Shown one piece after another: positions 7,175-15,707 of a stretch of 26,770 nucleotides of DNA; position 1 is the first letter of the stretch; every line of letters starts with the position of its first letter. The DNA lies in NCBI GenBank assembly GCA_902493345.1, contig CABUPM010000020.1, forward strand, positions 1-26,770. The letters are read 5' to 3'. Made by a program: the position numbers and the translations under genes. This stretch comes from an uncultured Eubacteriales bacterium (lineage in GTDB: Bacteria > Bacillota > Clostridia > Lachnospirales > Bianqueaceae). The notes under the pieces were generated by a model. That model had not been told where the DNA came from. It was given only the letters and a program-made list of their open reading frames with translations, and made no database searches.

Positions 7175-7965
7175 GTCTCCTCCGTGGAAAAGATCTCTGT
7201 CGGCTGATCCCGATAGGTCATATGAATCCGGTATTCTCCCTCGCCAAGGCGGTGATTCAGAATCTGGCGCACAGTCTGCATCGCAAGTTCTGGCGTGTTG
7301 TTCTCCTTACTCAAGTGCGCCAAGAGAAAATCACACTCTGGATTGTCCGGAATCAGCTCCGCCAGCAAATGCGCGCAGTCTTCATTGGACAGGTGTCCCA
7401 GATTGCTCCGGATCCTCCGTTTCAGACTGAGCGGATAGGACCCGCCCATCAGCATCTCTATATCGTGGTTGCATTCGATCACGGCAATCCGTGCTCCCTG
7501 CAGCATCTGCCGTATTTCCGCCGAGACCATTCCGGTATCCGTCATTACGACCAGCTTTTCCTTTTCCGTCGTAAAGCAGTAGCCCACCGGCTCGTTGGCG
7601 TCATGATAAATCATGAAGGGCTCAATCCGTAGGCCGGCCATCCGGTACCCCTGCCCTGCCCGGATAGAATAGCACTTTTCACTCTCGATCCGGCCCATGC
7701 TGCGTTCCATCCCATGCCATGTTCCCTCTGTCGCAAACACCGGGATATGGTATCTTCTGGCCCAGGCTCCGACTCCCTTGATATGGTCGGAGTGTTCATG
7801 TGTGACAAAAATGGCCTGGATGGACTCCGGAGCAATGCTCCGCAGCCTGAGATTGGCCTCGATCGCTTTCAGGCTCAGTCCCACGTCCACCAGAACGCGG
7901 ACACCGCCTGCCTCTATATAATGACAGTTGCCGCTGGAACCGCTGGCAACAGAACAATACCGCAT
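7156..7965 (-). CDS. yycJ: YycJ/WalJ-type metallo-beta-lactamase fold hydrolase
   Basis: This is a 269-residue metallo-beta-lactamase fold protein. The start SVASGSSGNCHYIEAGGVRVLVDVG and the metal motif THEHSDH (residues 55-61) are typical of the YycJ/WalJ/VicX family. Further metal-ligand regions are MIYHDANEPVGY, VMTDTG, CNHDIEMLMGGSYP, GHLSN and LLAHLSKENNTPELA. In bacilli and streptococci the gene sits in the WalRK cell-wall regulon, and a nuclease role in DNA repair has been proposed. Here no walRK genes are visible; its partner is the helicase gene ending 1 bp upstream. The tight coupling to a helicase with a nuclease-like domain would fit a DNA-processing role, but this is inference. 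An AGGAG site lies at the end of the helicase gene. Confidence 0.92.
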   Translation of the reverse strand: MRYCSVASGSSGNCHYIEAGGVRVLVDVGLSLKAIEANLRLRSIAPESIQAIFVTHEHSDHIKGVGAWARRYHIPVFATEGTWHGMERSMGRIESEKCYSIRAGQGYRMAGLRIEPFMIYHDANEPVGYCFTTEKEKLVVMTDTGMVSAEIRQMLQGARIAVIECNHDIEMLMGGSYPLSLKRRIRSNLGHLSNEDCAHLLAELIPDNPECDFLLAHLSKENNTPELAMQTVRQILNHRLGEGEYRIHMTYRDQPTEIFSTEETCGIGT

Positions 7966-7966
7966 A

Positions 7967-10342
7967 TTACTCTAACTCCTGTTTTCTCCAAAATTCTCTT
8001 ATGTTTCTCTCTATCTCCTGCGCCGGAACAATTCTGGGATTCCAGTCCGGCGGCATACTCTTAAGGTATCTTCTCTCCCGGTAGCGTTCATCGATCAGAA
8101 GGATGATCCCTCGGTCCTCTTCTGTGCGGATCACGCGTCCGGCCGCCTGAAACACCCGGTTCAGTCCCGGATATCTGTAAGCGTAGTCAAATCCCCGTCC
8201 GCAAAGACGATCCATATATTCTCTTACCAGGTCTCGTTCCATACCAATCTGCGGAAGTCCCACCGTTACAATCAGGCTTCCGATCAGCCGCTTCCCCCTG
8301 AGGTCGATCCCCTCTGAGAAGACGCCGCCGAGTACGCAAAAGCCGATTCCCCAGGGCGGTTTCTCCTGAAAATGCGCCAGGAACTCCTCTCTCTCCTCTT
8401 CATTCATCCCCGGGCTCTGTTCCCAAAGGGTCATCTCCGGATACGCGTCCCGAAAAAACGCGGCGACCTGCTGCAAATACGGATAGGACGGGAAAAAGAC
8501 CATATAATTTCCTTCCTTGGCCTGTACAGCACGGTAGATCACAGCGGCTACGGCCCCCACTGTCTTCTCCCGGTTCTGATAATCCGCACGGATTCCGGCT
8601 GCCACAAACACCTGTTTATGCTCCGGATCAAACGGGGATTCCAGATAGATCGCATCCATGGGATGTTCCGGATCATTGCCGCCCAGAAGCTCTTTATAAT
8701 ATTCAATGGGTAAAAGCGTCGCGGAAAAGAGGATAACGGAACGCACTTTGTCATAGCGCTGCCGTAGCTTCTGTGCCGGATGGACGCAAAAAATCCTGTA
8801 AACCGGATGGCCGTTTATTTTTTCCAGATAGGTGACGGAACTCTCGTCATACTCTTCCTCCATCTTCAGGAAAAACTGCACCTGAAAATACAGCTCCATC
8901 CACTCTTCCACTCCTGGCTCCTGTGTCAGGCACTCGGCAAGCTGAGTATTGAACTCCGCCAGCAGCGTTATCAGTTCCTGGGAGGGTGCGGAATAGGTGA
9001 CGCATTCTCCTTCTCTGACTTCGTCTCCTTTTTGGTCAAACCAATCGATCAGCCGCCGCTGCGCCCGCCGGAGAGCTCTTCTCCAGGAGACCGGTTTGCC
9101 GCGGAAGATCCGTCCGAATTCCAAAAACATCGGCCCGATCACTTCCGCGCTGTACATGGACTGCGCCCGGTCCGGCAGATTATGGGCTTCGTCCACCAAC
9201 AGCGTATACTCTGTTTTCTGGTCCTGGAAGAAACGTTTTAAGGACGCTGTCGGATCAAACGCGTAATTATAATCTCCAATGATCACATCGGCCCAGGTAC
9301 TGATATCCAGCCCCAGCTCAAAAGGGCATACCCGGTACGTTTCCGCATGGCTGCGCAGAAGATCCCGTCCAATCTGACGGTACTGCGTGATTGCCGCGTA
9401 CACCGCCTGATTGATCCGGTCATAATGTCCCTTGGCATACGGACAGTTCTCCGGATCGCAGTTTCTCTCCTCCAGGGGACAGATCTTGTCCTTGGCCGTC
9501 AATGTAATACTGATCAGCTCCGGCTTCTGTTCTGATAATCTGTCCAAGGCATCCTGCGCCGCAAGTCCCGTCGCTGTCTTGGCCGTCAGATAAAAGAGCT
9601 TGGATGTCAATCCATTGGCCATGGCTTTCAGGGCCGGGAAGAGCGCCGACACCGTCTTGCCGGTTCCTGTGGGCGCCTGTATAAAGATTCCGCTGCCGGA
9701 TTGAATGGTCTTGTATACATAAGCAGCCATCGTCCGCTGCCCTGTCCTGTAGGAAGGAAACGGGAATTGCAGATTCTGCAGACTCTGCGTGCGTTTGGTA
9801 AGATGATCCCGGTTCCAGCGCAGCCACTTGGCATAGGCTTCTACTGTCTCTGTGAAAAAGCTCCGCAGATCTTCCGCCCGCCATAGCTCGTCATATGTAT
9901 ATTCCTTTTCCTGTTCGATCTGATAATACGTCAGGCGCAGCCAAACAGCGGCATATCCCTCCTGCTCACACAGAATATGCCCATAACACAAAAGCTGTCC
10001 GCGGTGCGCGGGCTCATATGAAAAGCCCAGATGCTCCGCGGACGCATAGGTTGACTTGATCTCTTCGATACGGCAGGGAGCCTCCAGATTCATCAGCTCT
10101 TCCACTCCGTCCGCACGGCCCTCTACTTCCAGGCACAGTCCATCCGCGAGAGATACCGCAAGCAGCATGGGAACTTCGCTCCTGTAGGCCGCAGAACGGC
10201 TCTTTTGCAGCTTCTGATGAATCCTCGTACCCTCCAGAGCCCGCTCCGGTCCGCTGAAGCCCCCGCTGGCAAGATCGCCTCCACGGCAGATGAATTCCAC
10301 CATCTGCCGTATGGAGACATGAACCGCCCCTTCTTCTCCCAT
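7967..10342 (-). CDS. XPD/DinG-type DNA helicase with N-terminal PD-(D/E)XK domain
   Basis: This is a superfamily 2 helicase of about 791 residues with an unusual front end. Residues about 8-170 hold a PD-(D/E)XK nuclease-like domain: GRADG with Asp near 78, then EEIKST with Glu/Lys near 94 and 96. The helicase part follows, with Walker A QAPTGTGKT near 222-230, the DEAH box VDEAHN near 383-388, and motif VI FQAAGRVIRTEEDRG near the C-terminus. Between motifs I and II, cysteines near 288, 295, 300 and 339 (ICPLEERNC, ENCPY, RVCPFE) match the iron-sulfur cluster domain of XPD/DinG helicases. I start at the ATG at 10342, which overlaps the previous stop as TAATG. A TTG four codons further upstream is possible. 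No good ribosome binding site is near, so translation probably depends on termination and restart. A role in DNA repair or recombination is likely. Confidence 0.88.
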   Translation of the reverse strand: MGEEGAVHVSIRQMVEFICRGGDLASGGFSGPERALEGTRIHQKLQKSRSAAYRSEVPMLLAVSLADGLCLEVEGRADGVEELMNLEAPCRIEEIKSTYASAEHLGFSYEPAHRGQLLCYGHILCEQEGYAAVWLRLTYYQIEQEKEYTYDELWRAEDLRSFFTETVEAYAKWLRWNRDHLTKRTQSLQNLQFPFPSYRTGQRTMAAYVYKTIQSGSGIFIQAPTGTGKTVSALFPALKAMANGLTSKLFYLTAKTATGLAAQDALDRLSEQKPELISITLTAKDKICPLEERNCDPENCPYAKGHYDRINQAVYAAITQYRQIGRDLLRSHAETYRVCPFELGLDISTWADVIIGDYNYAFDPTASLKRFFQDQKTEYTLLVDEAHNLPDRAQSMYSAEVIGPMFLEFGRIFRGKPVSWRRALRRAQRRLIDWFDQKGDEVREGECVTYSAPSQELITLLAEFNTQLAECLTQEPGVEEWMELYFQVQFFLKMEEEYDESSVTYLEKINGHPVYRIFCVHPAQKLRQRYDKVRSVILFSATLLPIEYYKELLGGNDPEHPMDAIYLESPFDPEHKQVFVAAGIRADYQNREKTVGAVAAVIYRAVQAKEGNYMVFFPSYPYLQQVAAFFRDAYPEMTLWEQSPGMNEEEREEFLAHFQEKPPWGIGFCVLGGVFSEGIDLRGKRLIGSLIVTVGLPQIGMERDLVREYMDRLCGRGFDYAYRYPGLNRVFQAAGRVIRTEEDRGIILLIDERYRERRYLKSMPPDWNPRIVPAQEIERNIREFWRKQELE

Positions 10343-12717
10343 TACAGAAGCCAATAGGGCATCTCATCCTTTACATGAACGCCTTGCTGTTTCCTGGCCG
10401 GTTCCGCCTGTACCTCCGGCCTCTGTTCCGGCTCTTCCTTAGCGGTCGCGAGTACGATCGCCTTGTTCTGAATCTTGGCCTCAAAGAACTTGGGACGCTC
10501 GTTGGGCGTCTGGTTGGGCTGATGCACTGTCATCATCAATTCGCCTGTAAATTTTCGGAAGACCATACCATGGCCGCCATCTTCTTCAAACGCAAGCTGA
10601 TCGTTCTGCTTCCAGGGTCCGAGGATGCCTCCCTCGGAATAGGCGCTGCCCATGGCATAGCCCTTGGGGCCCCTTCCGGACCAGAGCATCATCAGCTGAT
10701 CTCCATCTTCTACCAGGAACGGGCCATCCGTTACATAGCTATAGGCGTCGCTGTCTGACTCCGGGTGACGTTCCTTCCACGGACGTCCAGACGCCCAGGA
10801 AGCTTCCGACGCCGAGAACAGCTTGACAGGATCTCCGGCCGGTCCCGTCAGATCCTTCTTCAGAGGCATGGCCACGATCTCTCCGTCTATAATCTGCGTC
10901 CATTCATGGCAGAATACAATCCACGGCTGTCCCTCCGGATCCAGGTAGAATGTACCATCCAGGCAGTCCCAATCCTCCGGTGTTACCGGACCGTCGGATA
11001 TGGGCGTGTACGGGCCCTCCGGACGGTCGGAACGCAGAATCTGCGTACCCTTATAACGCTTCTCCGAGCCAAAGGTCGCGAACATATAATACTTACCACG
11101 ATAGCGGTGCACCTCTGGCGCCCAGTTATTCCGGGTTCCCCAGAAATTCTCATCCGGCCGGAAGGCGGCGATCGGTCCGTCCCAATGCTCCAGATCCTCG
11201 CTTACGAAACAATCAAATCCATAGAAGGGGCCTCTCCAGCAGCTGGGATCGGTCGTGCCGAACAGATAGTATTTACCCTCTTCCTCCACCGGCAGTACAA
11301 ACGGATCCCGCATCTGAATCTGATCCAGGCGCAGATATCCCGCCTCTACCATCTTGGGTGCGAACTTTTTGATGTTATACCCTACGTCCTGCAGCATCTG
11401 CAGCATGGTATAGTGGGGACGCATCTCCTTACAATACAACAGTGCCTGCAACGCGACCTCGCCTGTGATATGGGGCAATCCCGTCCAATCGCGGACCGCG
11501 CCCACATGCTCCATCGCCTTGCGCATCTTATCCAGCGAAGGCAGCGCCTCACGGATGATCGCGTTGATCGTACGGCGGTTCTCCAAAATAAATCCTAACC
11601 GGCGGATTCTCTCTTCCGCGTCATAATGATAATCCGCCAGAATGGCCGGAGCGGCGGCGCCATATACCTTTTCCAGCTTCTTGCGGTATGCCGCCTCATC
11701 AAACTTGCGCAGTCTCGGGATAACGCGGCGCGCCTCGATGTCCAATGTCAGGAACTCACGGTACAAACGGTCCATGATCAGCGTACCTACGCCTACCTTG
11801 GTTCCGTGATAGATTGCTGGCTTTCCGTTCAACTGCAGCCACATTTCCCAAAAATGAGAGAAATGATGCTCGGAGCCGGAGGCTGCTCTAGAAGACCCCA
11901 TATAGCTCATATATACGCCGGACAGAACCAGACCTTCCATCAATCTCGCCAGGAGCTCATCGCCAAACTCTCCTTCTTCTGGAGCTTCCAACGCCAGATC
12001 GATGATCTGATCCGTTACCTTTAACATGGCCTTGGCTACAAAATCACAATAATATTCTCCATTGATCAGATGGCTGAGCTTCCAATCCAGGCCGGAATTG
12101 TACTTGGCTGCCATATCGCCGATTCCCGCCAGGGTCATGGACCTCGGCGCCTTGCACATCACCGCCATATCGCCGATGATGACCTTCGGCGGATTGTAGT
12201 ATTCGGTTACCTTCAGATTGTTGCGCACCAGCGCCGCTACGGTAGAGGCGTATCCATCCATAGAAGCCGCGGTTCCGATGATCCACTGCGGTACACCGCC
12301 CAGCATCTCTCCGATCACCTTTCCCAGATCGTTCAGCGTACCGGAACCTACAGAGATGATCACATCCGGACGCTTCTCACAAGCACGGAAAGCATTCACG
12401 CCTTCCTCCATCGCCACTTCATCCGCTGTCAGCCATCCATCTTCGCGCTGATAGATATGCTCATAGACCTCGATTCCGGCATTCCGGATCAACTGCGCCG
12501 CCTGTTCTCCGGCTGCCTCATGCGTATGCGTATCCTCCAGCAGCATGACCGTCTTCATACCATGCTGCTGCAGCAGCTCCGTAACGTATTCCATGGCTCC
12601 GCGTCCGATGACGACCGCGTCGATATTGGCCCGGTGCGTTTTACCGCATGCGCAGACGATATCTCTGTTCAGGACATCGGCCAGCGGCTGCATTTCCTGC
12701 AAGGTTTTCTTACTCAT
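10342..12717 (-). CDS. Fusion of AraM/EgsA-type glycerol-1-phosphate dehydrogenase with a GH43 domain
   Basis: Two enzymes lie in one 791-residue chain. Residues about 20-440 match sn-glycerol-1-phosphate dehydrogenase of the AraM/EgsA type: NAD-binding GSGTLND (124-130), GTAASMDGYAS (148-158), and likely metal ligands Asp201 (GIGDMAAKYN), His284 or His285 (SGSEHHFSHFW) and His304 (YHGTKVGVGT). Residues about 460-755 form a five-bladed GH43 glycosidase domain: catalytic base candidate Asp471 (MRDPFVLP), WAPEVHRYRGKYYMF, modulator Asp587 (CLDGTFYLD) and acid candidate Glu605 (CHEW). A polar tail rich in E, Q and P ends the protein. There is no signal peptide, so both activities should be cytosolic. 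B. subtilis carries separate araM and arabinofuranosidase genes in its arabinose operon, which makes the pairing plausible. The frame is open throughout, with no sign of an artefactual join. Substrates are not known. The start has GGGGGAAG upstream and overlaps the MutS-like gene by 8 bp. Confidence 0.9.
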   Translation of the reverse strand: MSKKTLQEMQPLADVLNRDIVCACGKTHRANIDAVVIGRGAMEYVTELLQQHGMKTVMLLEDTHTHEAAGEQAAQLIRNAGIEVYEHIYQREDGWLTADEVAMEEGVNAFRACEKRPDVIISVGSGTLNDLGKVIGEMLGGVPQWIIGTAASMDGYASTVAALVRNNLKVTEYYNPPKVIIGDMAVMCKAPRSMTLAGIGDMAAKYNSGLDWKLSHLINGEYYCDFVAKAMLKVTDQIIDLALEAPEEGEFGDELLARLMEGLVLSGVYMSYMGSSRAASGSEHHFSHFWEMWLQLNGKPAIYHGTKVGVGTLIMDRLYREFLTLDIEARRVIPRLRKFDEAAYRKKLEKVYGAAAPAILADYHYDAEERIRRLGFILENRRTINAIIREALPSLDKMRKAMEHVGAVRDWTGLPHITGEVALQALLYCKEMRPHYTMLQMLQDVGYNIKKFAPKMVEAGYLRLDQIQMRDPFVLPVEEEGKYYLFGTTDPSCWRGPFYGFDCFVSEDLEHWDGPIAAFRPDENFWGTRNNWAPEVHRYRGKYYMFATFGSEKRYKGTQILRSDRPEGPYTPISDGPVTPEDWDCLDGTFYLDPEGQPWIVFCHEWTQIIDGEIVAMPLKKDLTGPAGDPVKLFSASEASWASGRPWKERHPESDSDAYSYVTDGPFLVEDGDQLMMLWSGRGPKGYAMGSAYSEGGILGPWKQNDQLAFEEDGGHGMVFRKFTGELMMTVHQPNQTPNERPKFFEAKIQNKAIVLATAKEEPEQRPEVQAEPARKQQGVHVKDEMPYWLL

Positions 12718-14368
12718 CTTGATCTTCCCCCTGTATAGTATTTTTATCTTGATCTTGATTTTGTTTCTCTTCAGCAGCGGTCAGCCCGACATACCCGGTC
12801 TCCCGATAGGCTTCGTCCGTAATCTCCTGCGGATATCCCAGATATTCCAGAATCCGGATACCGTTCGGCACTTTCAGGACTCCCGGCTTCAGCTTATAAT
12901 CGAAATCCAGCGCATCCTTCGTAACATTCTCACTAAAATGATAACTGGTATATTGATCCGCTACCTTTTGCGTGATCTCAATATCGTGGGTCGCTACAAT
13001 GACCATCGTATTGTGTCTGGCCAGATAGGACAGCAGTGAAGAGGCCGCCGCCACTCTCTCGATGGGATTGGTCCCTCGGAAGATCTCATCGATCATCAGC
13101 AGCGAAGTGCGATTCTCATCCAGTGTCTGCACCATCCGCAGCAGCGCCTCGGCTTCCGCCATATAATAACTCTTGCCCTCAATCAGGTTATCGCTCGGGC
13201 TGATGGATGTCAGGACATTGAAAAAGGATGCCGTATAGGAGTCGGCCGGTACTGTGTAAAAGGTCTGCGCCAGCACCGCTCCCGAAGACAATGTCCGCAA
13301 AAATGTGGATTTACCGGACATGTTGGAGCCGGTGATCACGACATTGCCCCCTGTCATCTCCAGGGAATTGGGGACACCCTTGGTCAGCAGCGGATGCGTA
13401 ATGTTTTCCACCTTAAAATACTTCGGCTCCGGAACAAATACCGGCTTGGTCATGCGGCGCAGCCCTCTGCGGAAGGACGCCATCGCCATCAACGCGTCCA
13501 GCTCTCCGATCTTACGGTACAGGACCCGCAGTACAGGTGCCTCCTGCTCCACATATTTCAGGCACCGGATAAAAGCACGGTCCTCTGTCAGGAACAGGAT
13601 CTTGAGATATTCTACAAGTCCGATCGGATCATTGCCTCCGATTCCGAGTCGGCCTGCCTTTTTCTTGATGATTCCGCACTTCTTTATACATTTCCGGAAA
13701 AAGCTCAGATATCCCTTATCGAGCTGCGGAATATCCATATTGCCCATCTCTTCCGCGACCGTAAGCATCCTCGCGATGAACTGAACGCCCGGCATCGTCG
13801 CTTCTGTTCTGGCATTGAGCTTTTGGTGATACACGGTATTGATTACAAACATAATCGCCGTCATCATTAATCCGCCAAAGCCCATAAACGGGATGGAAAT
13901 AAGCGCCGCCAGCATGGCCAGAGCCAGACCGTTGGCCCAGGACGCGGAATCCGGCAGCTTGGGAAACCCATGGAACAGCAAGGACGCTGCCCCATCATAC
14001 TCCACTTTTCCAAGATAGAAAAGAAGGCAGGCGATCTTGTCCCTTGCCTCTCCATTGTGCTGGAGATAATCCATCACCCGGTCCCGCCGCTTCAGCTCCT
14101 CCTCATCGAAGATCAGCGTACGCAGCATATTATACAGCATCTGCTGTCCCGGCATCGAATAGGCCCGGTCCAGCTTGCAGAATATGCGGTTCATCTCCAT
14201 GTCGTTCCAGGTCTGGTCATCCAGGATCCAGTCCGCACGCTTCATCATGTCTACAAAGAACTCTTCCAGATCCGGAAAATTCAGATCGTCCTGCACACTA
14301 TCGCTGAAATCCTTGCCCCAGTGGTTTCTGACAAATTCCAGCCTGCTCTTTTTATAAAACTTCGGCAT
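12710..14368 (-). CDS. Membrane-anchored MutS-like ATPase
   Basis: The protein, about 552 residues, carries only the MutS ATPase core and no mismatch-recognition domain. Walker A is GSNMSGKST (about 347-355), Walker B LLMIDE (423-428) is followed by FRGTNPIERVAAA, and the switch motif is VIVATHDIEI. A helical lever-like region (about 30-125 and 190-310) precedes the ATPase and is interrupted by two hydrophobic segments (about 145-180), which should fix it in the membrane. This architecture is common in Clostridia and Bacteroidetes and its role is not established. The chosen ATG at 14368 has GGGAGGAG seven bases upstream. A longer frame from 14425 would overlap cdaR and is not needed. The last 21 residues are rich in Q, D and E. 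The gene overlaps the dehydrogenase-GH43 gene by 8 bp. Confidence 0.88.
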   Translation of the reverse strand: MPKFYKKSRLEFVRNHWGKDFSDSVQDDLNFPDLEEFFVDMMKRADWILDDQTWNDMEMNRIFCKLDRAYSMPGQQMLYNMLRTLIFDEEELKRRDRVMDYLQHNGEARDKIACLLFYLGKVEYDGAASLLFHGFPKLPDSASWANGLALAMLAALISIPFMGFGGLMMTAIMFVINTVYHQKLNARTEATMPGVQFIARMLTVAEEMGNMDIPQLDKGYLSFFRKCIKKCGIIKKKAGRLGIGGNDPIGLVEYLKILFLTEDRAFIRCLKYVEQEAPVLRVLYRKIGELDALMAMASFRRGLRRMTKPVFVPEPKYFKVENITHPLLTKGVPNSLEMTGGNVVITGSNMSGKSTFLRTLSSGAVLAQTFYTVPADSYTASFFNVLTSISPSDNLIEGKSYYMAEAEALLRMVQTLDENRTSLLMIDEIFRGTNPIERVAAASSLLSYLARHNTMVIVATHDIEITQKVADQYTSYHFSENVTKDALDFDYKLKPGVLKVPNGIRILEYLGYPQEITDEAYRETGYVGLTAAEEKQNQDQDKNTIQGEDQDE

Positions 14369-14393
14369 GTGGCCGCTCCTCCCATACTGCTTG

Positions 14394-15707
14394 TTATGAT
14401 TGCGCTGTCCCCGCTGTGTCTTCATCCGCGACCACGATACTGAGTGTCTGCGGCGCTCCGTATACCTTCAGGCCTTCCGGCGCGGCATAGACGATGCTCA
14501 CTTCATATGTCCCGTTTTCAGTCAGCGCTCCCACATCTGCCATACAGCGAATATTGGCCGACGTCAGACTGTCCAGCGCTGAAGGCTTTCCTTGTATCTG
14601 GACGATCGCGCTGCCGTCCGTCAGAGTATATGTCTTGCCTTTGACGGAATTCTGCCAGGTAAAGTTCTGCCCTGTAATGCTGAAGCTCCGAATCTCTTTT
14701 TTCTTCATATTGACTGTCAGGGTCGTCTGCGACGCGCTGCCGCCGACAAGCCCTATATGCACTCCGTATTCCTGAGACAGCTTGGTGCAAACCGCCGCGA
14801 GGTCATAGCTCTGCTGGAATGTCGTGGTTTTGTCTGCAGCCGATACCGCTGCAAGCTCAATCTCTGTAATCCCGGCCAGAACATTCTTGGGGCCGTAGAG
14901 CTGAACGGACTCCTGTGAGAGACTGCTGCTATCCACATAATACTCACTATTCGGATCTTCTGTGACCTCCACCGTGCGGATCGGAACCTCCTGCACAAAA
15001 TACACCGGTACGCTCAGCTGCATCATCACTTTGGCCGAATAAGAGACATCCTCCAATTCATCCAAAAGCACCGGATTGCCATCCGTATCCAGGAAAGTGA
15101 TCGCCTTGCCCTTACCTGATACCGTGTCGGACGCGTCCTGTACATCCAGCACAGCTTCCGCAGAAGCGATTCTGTCAATCTGACTCTGCGGTCCGGAAAG
15201 GATTACAACCGACGGCTCCATGACCGCGTACGCGTCCTGCGCAACAACAACATACCCCTCGGCCGGTGTTCCTTCTGTGCGAAGCTGAATCGTGTACTCC
15301 TTGGATACGATATCCTCCACATTGAGCCGAACATAGGATACACTCTGATGCTTCACTGTCACGTTCCGATCATCGACCGTACAGGAAGCCTCGGCTCTTC
15401 CCTCCTCCGGCTGCACGGCCAGATAGTCGATATACGCGTTAAAATTATCTGCCGTCAGATTCTCTACGATCGATCGGCGTCCGCTCACTGTCACACTGAG
15501 TCTCATCTCCGACTCCAGCGTAACATGCTGATGCTGCTCTTCAAAATAGTTTTCATTCTGTATGGCAATCGGTATATTATGAATGGTTTCCGTCGTTACA
15601 GGATCCTGCTGATTGACGACCATCACCCACAGGCAAAATGAAAACACAACGGAAAATATCTTTAACAATAAATTTTTGGAGAAAAACTTTTTAACAAAAT
15701 CAAGCAT
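14394..15707 (-). CDS. cdaR: YbbR-domain regulator of diadenylate cyclase, CdaR
   Basis: CdaR is a membrane-anchored extracytoplasmic protein that binds and modulates the c-di-AMP cyclase CdaA. The 437-residue chain has a short basic N-terminus (MLDFVKKFFSKNLLLKI), one transmembrane helix (about 15-32, IFSVVFSFCLWVMVV) and a long outside part of repeated YbbR domains. Repeated features include IPIAIQN, VTVSGRRSIVENL, ILSGPQSQIDRI, YFVQEVPI, LYGPKNVLAGI and VQIQGKPSALDSL. Its ATG overlaps the end of cdaA by 8 bp, the arrangement expected for this pair. The usual third member, glmM, does not follow; a MutS-like gene does. The second halves of the domains are poorly conserved, so I do not give an exact repeat number. 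Confidence 0.95.
   Translation of the reverse strand: MLDFVKKFFSKNLLLKIFSVVFSFCLWVMVVNQQDPVTTETIHNIPIAIQNENYFEEQHQHVTLESEMRLSVTVSGRRSIVENLTADNFNAYIDYLAVQPEEGRAEASCTVDDRNVTVKHQSVSYVRLNVEDIVSKEYTIQLRTEGTPAEGYVVVAQDAYAVMEPSVVILSGPQSQIDRIASAEAVLDVQDASDTVSGKGKAITFLDTDGNPVLLDELEDVSYSAKVMMQLSVPVYFVQEVPIRTVEVTEDPNSEYYVDSSSLSQESVQLYGPKNVLAGITEIELAAVSAADKTTTFQQSYDLAAVCTKLSQEYGVHIGLVGGSASQTTLTVNMKKKEIRSFSITGQNFTWQNSVKGKTYTLTDGSAIVQIQGKPSALDSLTSANIRCMADVGALTENGTYEVSIVYAAPEGLKVYGAPQTLSIVVADEDTAGTAQS

Noticed and set aside
14369..14425. Longer MutS-like start at 14425
   Set aside because: It would overlap cdaR, has low-complexity residues, and the ATG at 14368 has a GGGAGGAG site at ideal spacing.
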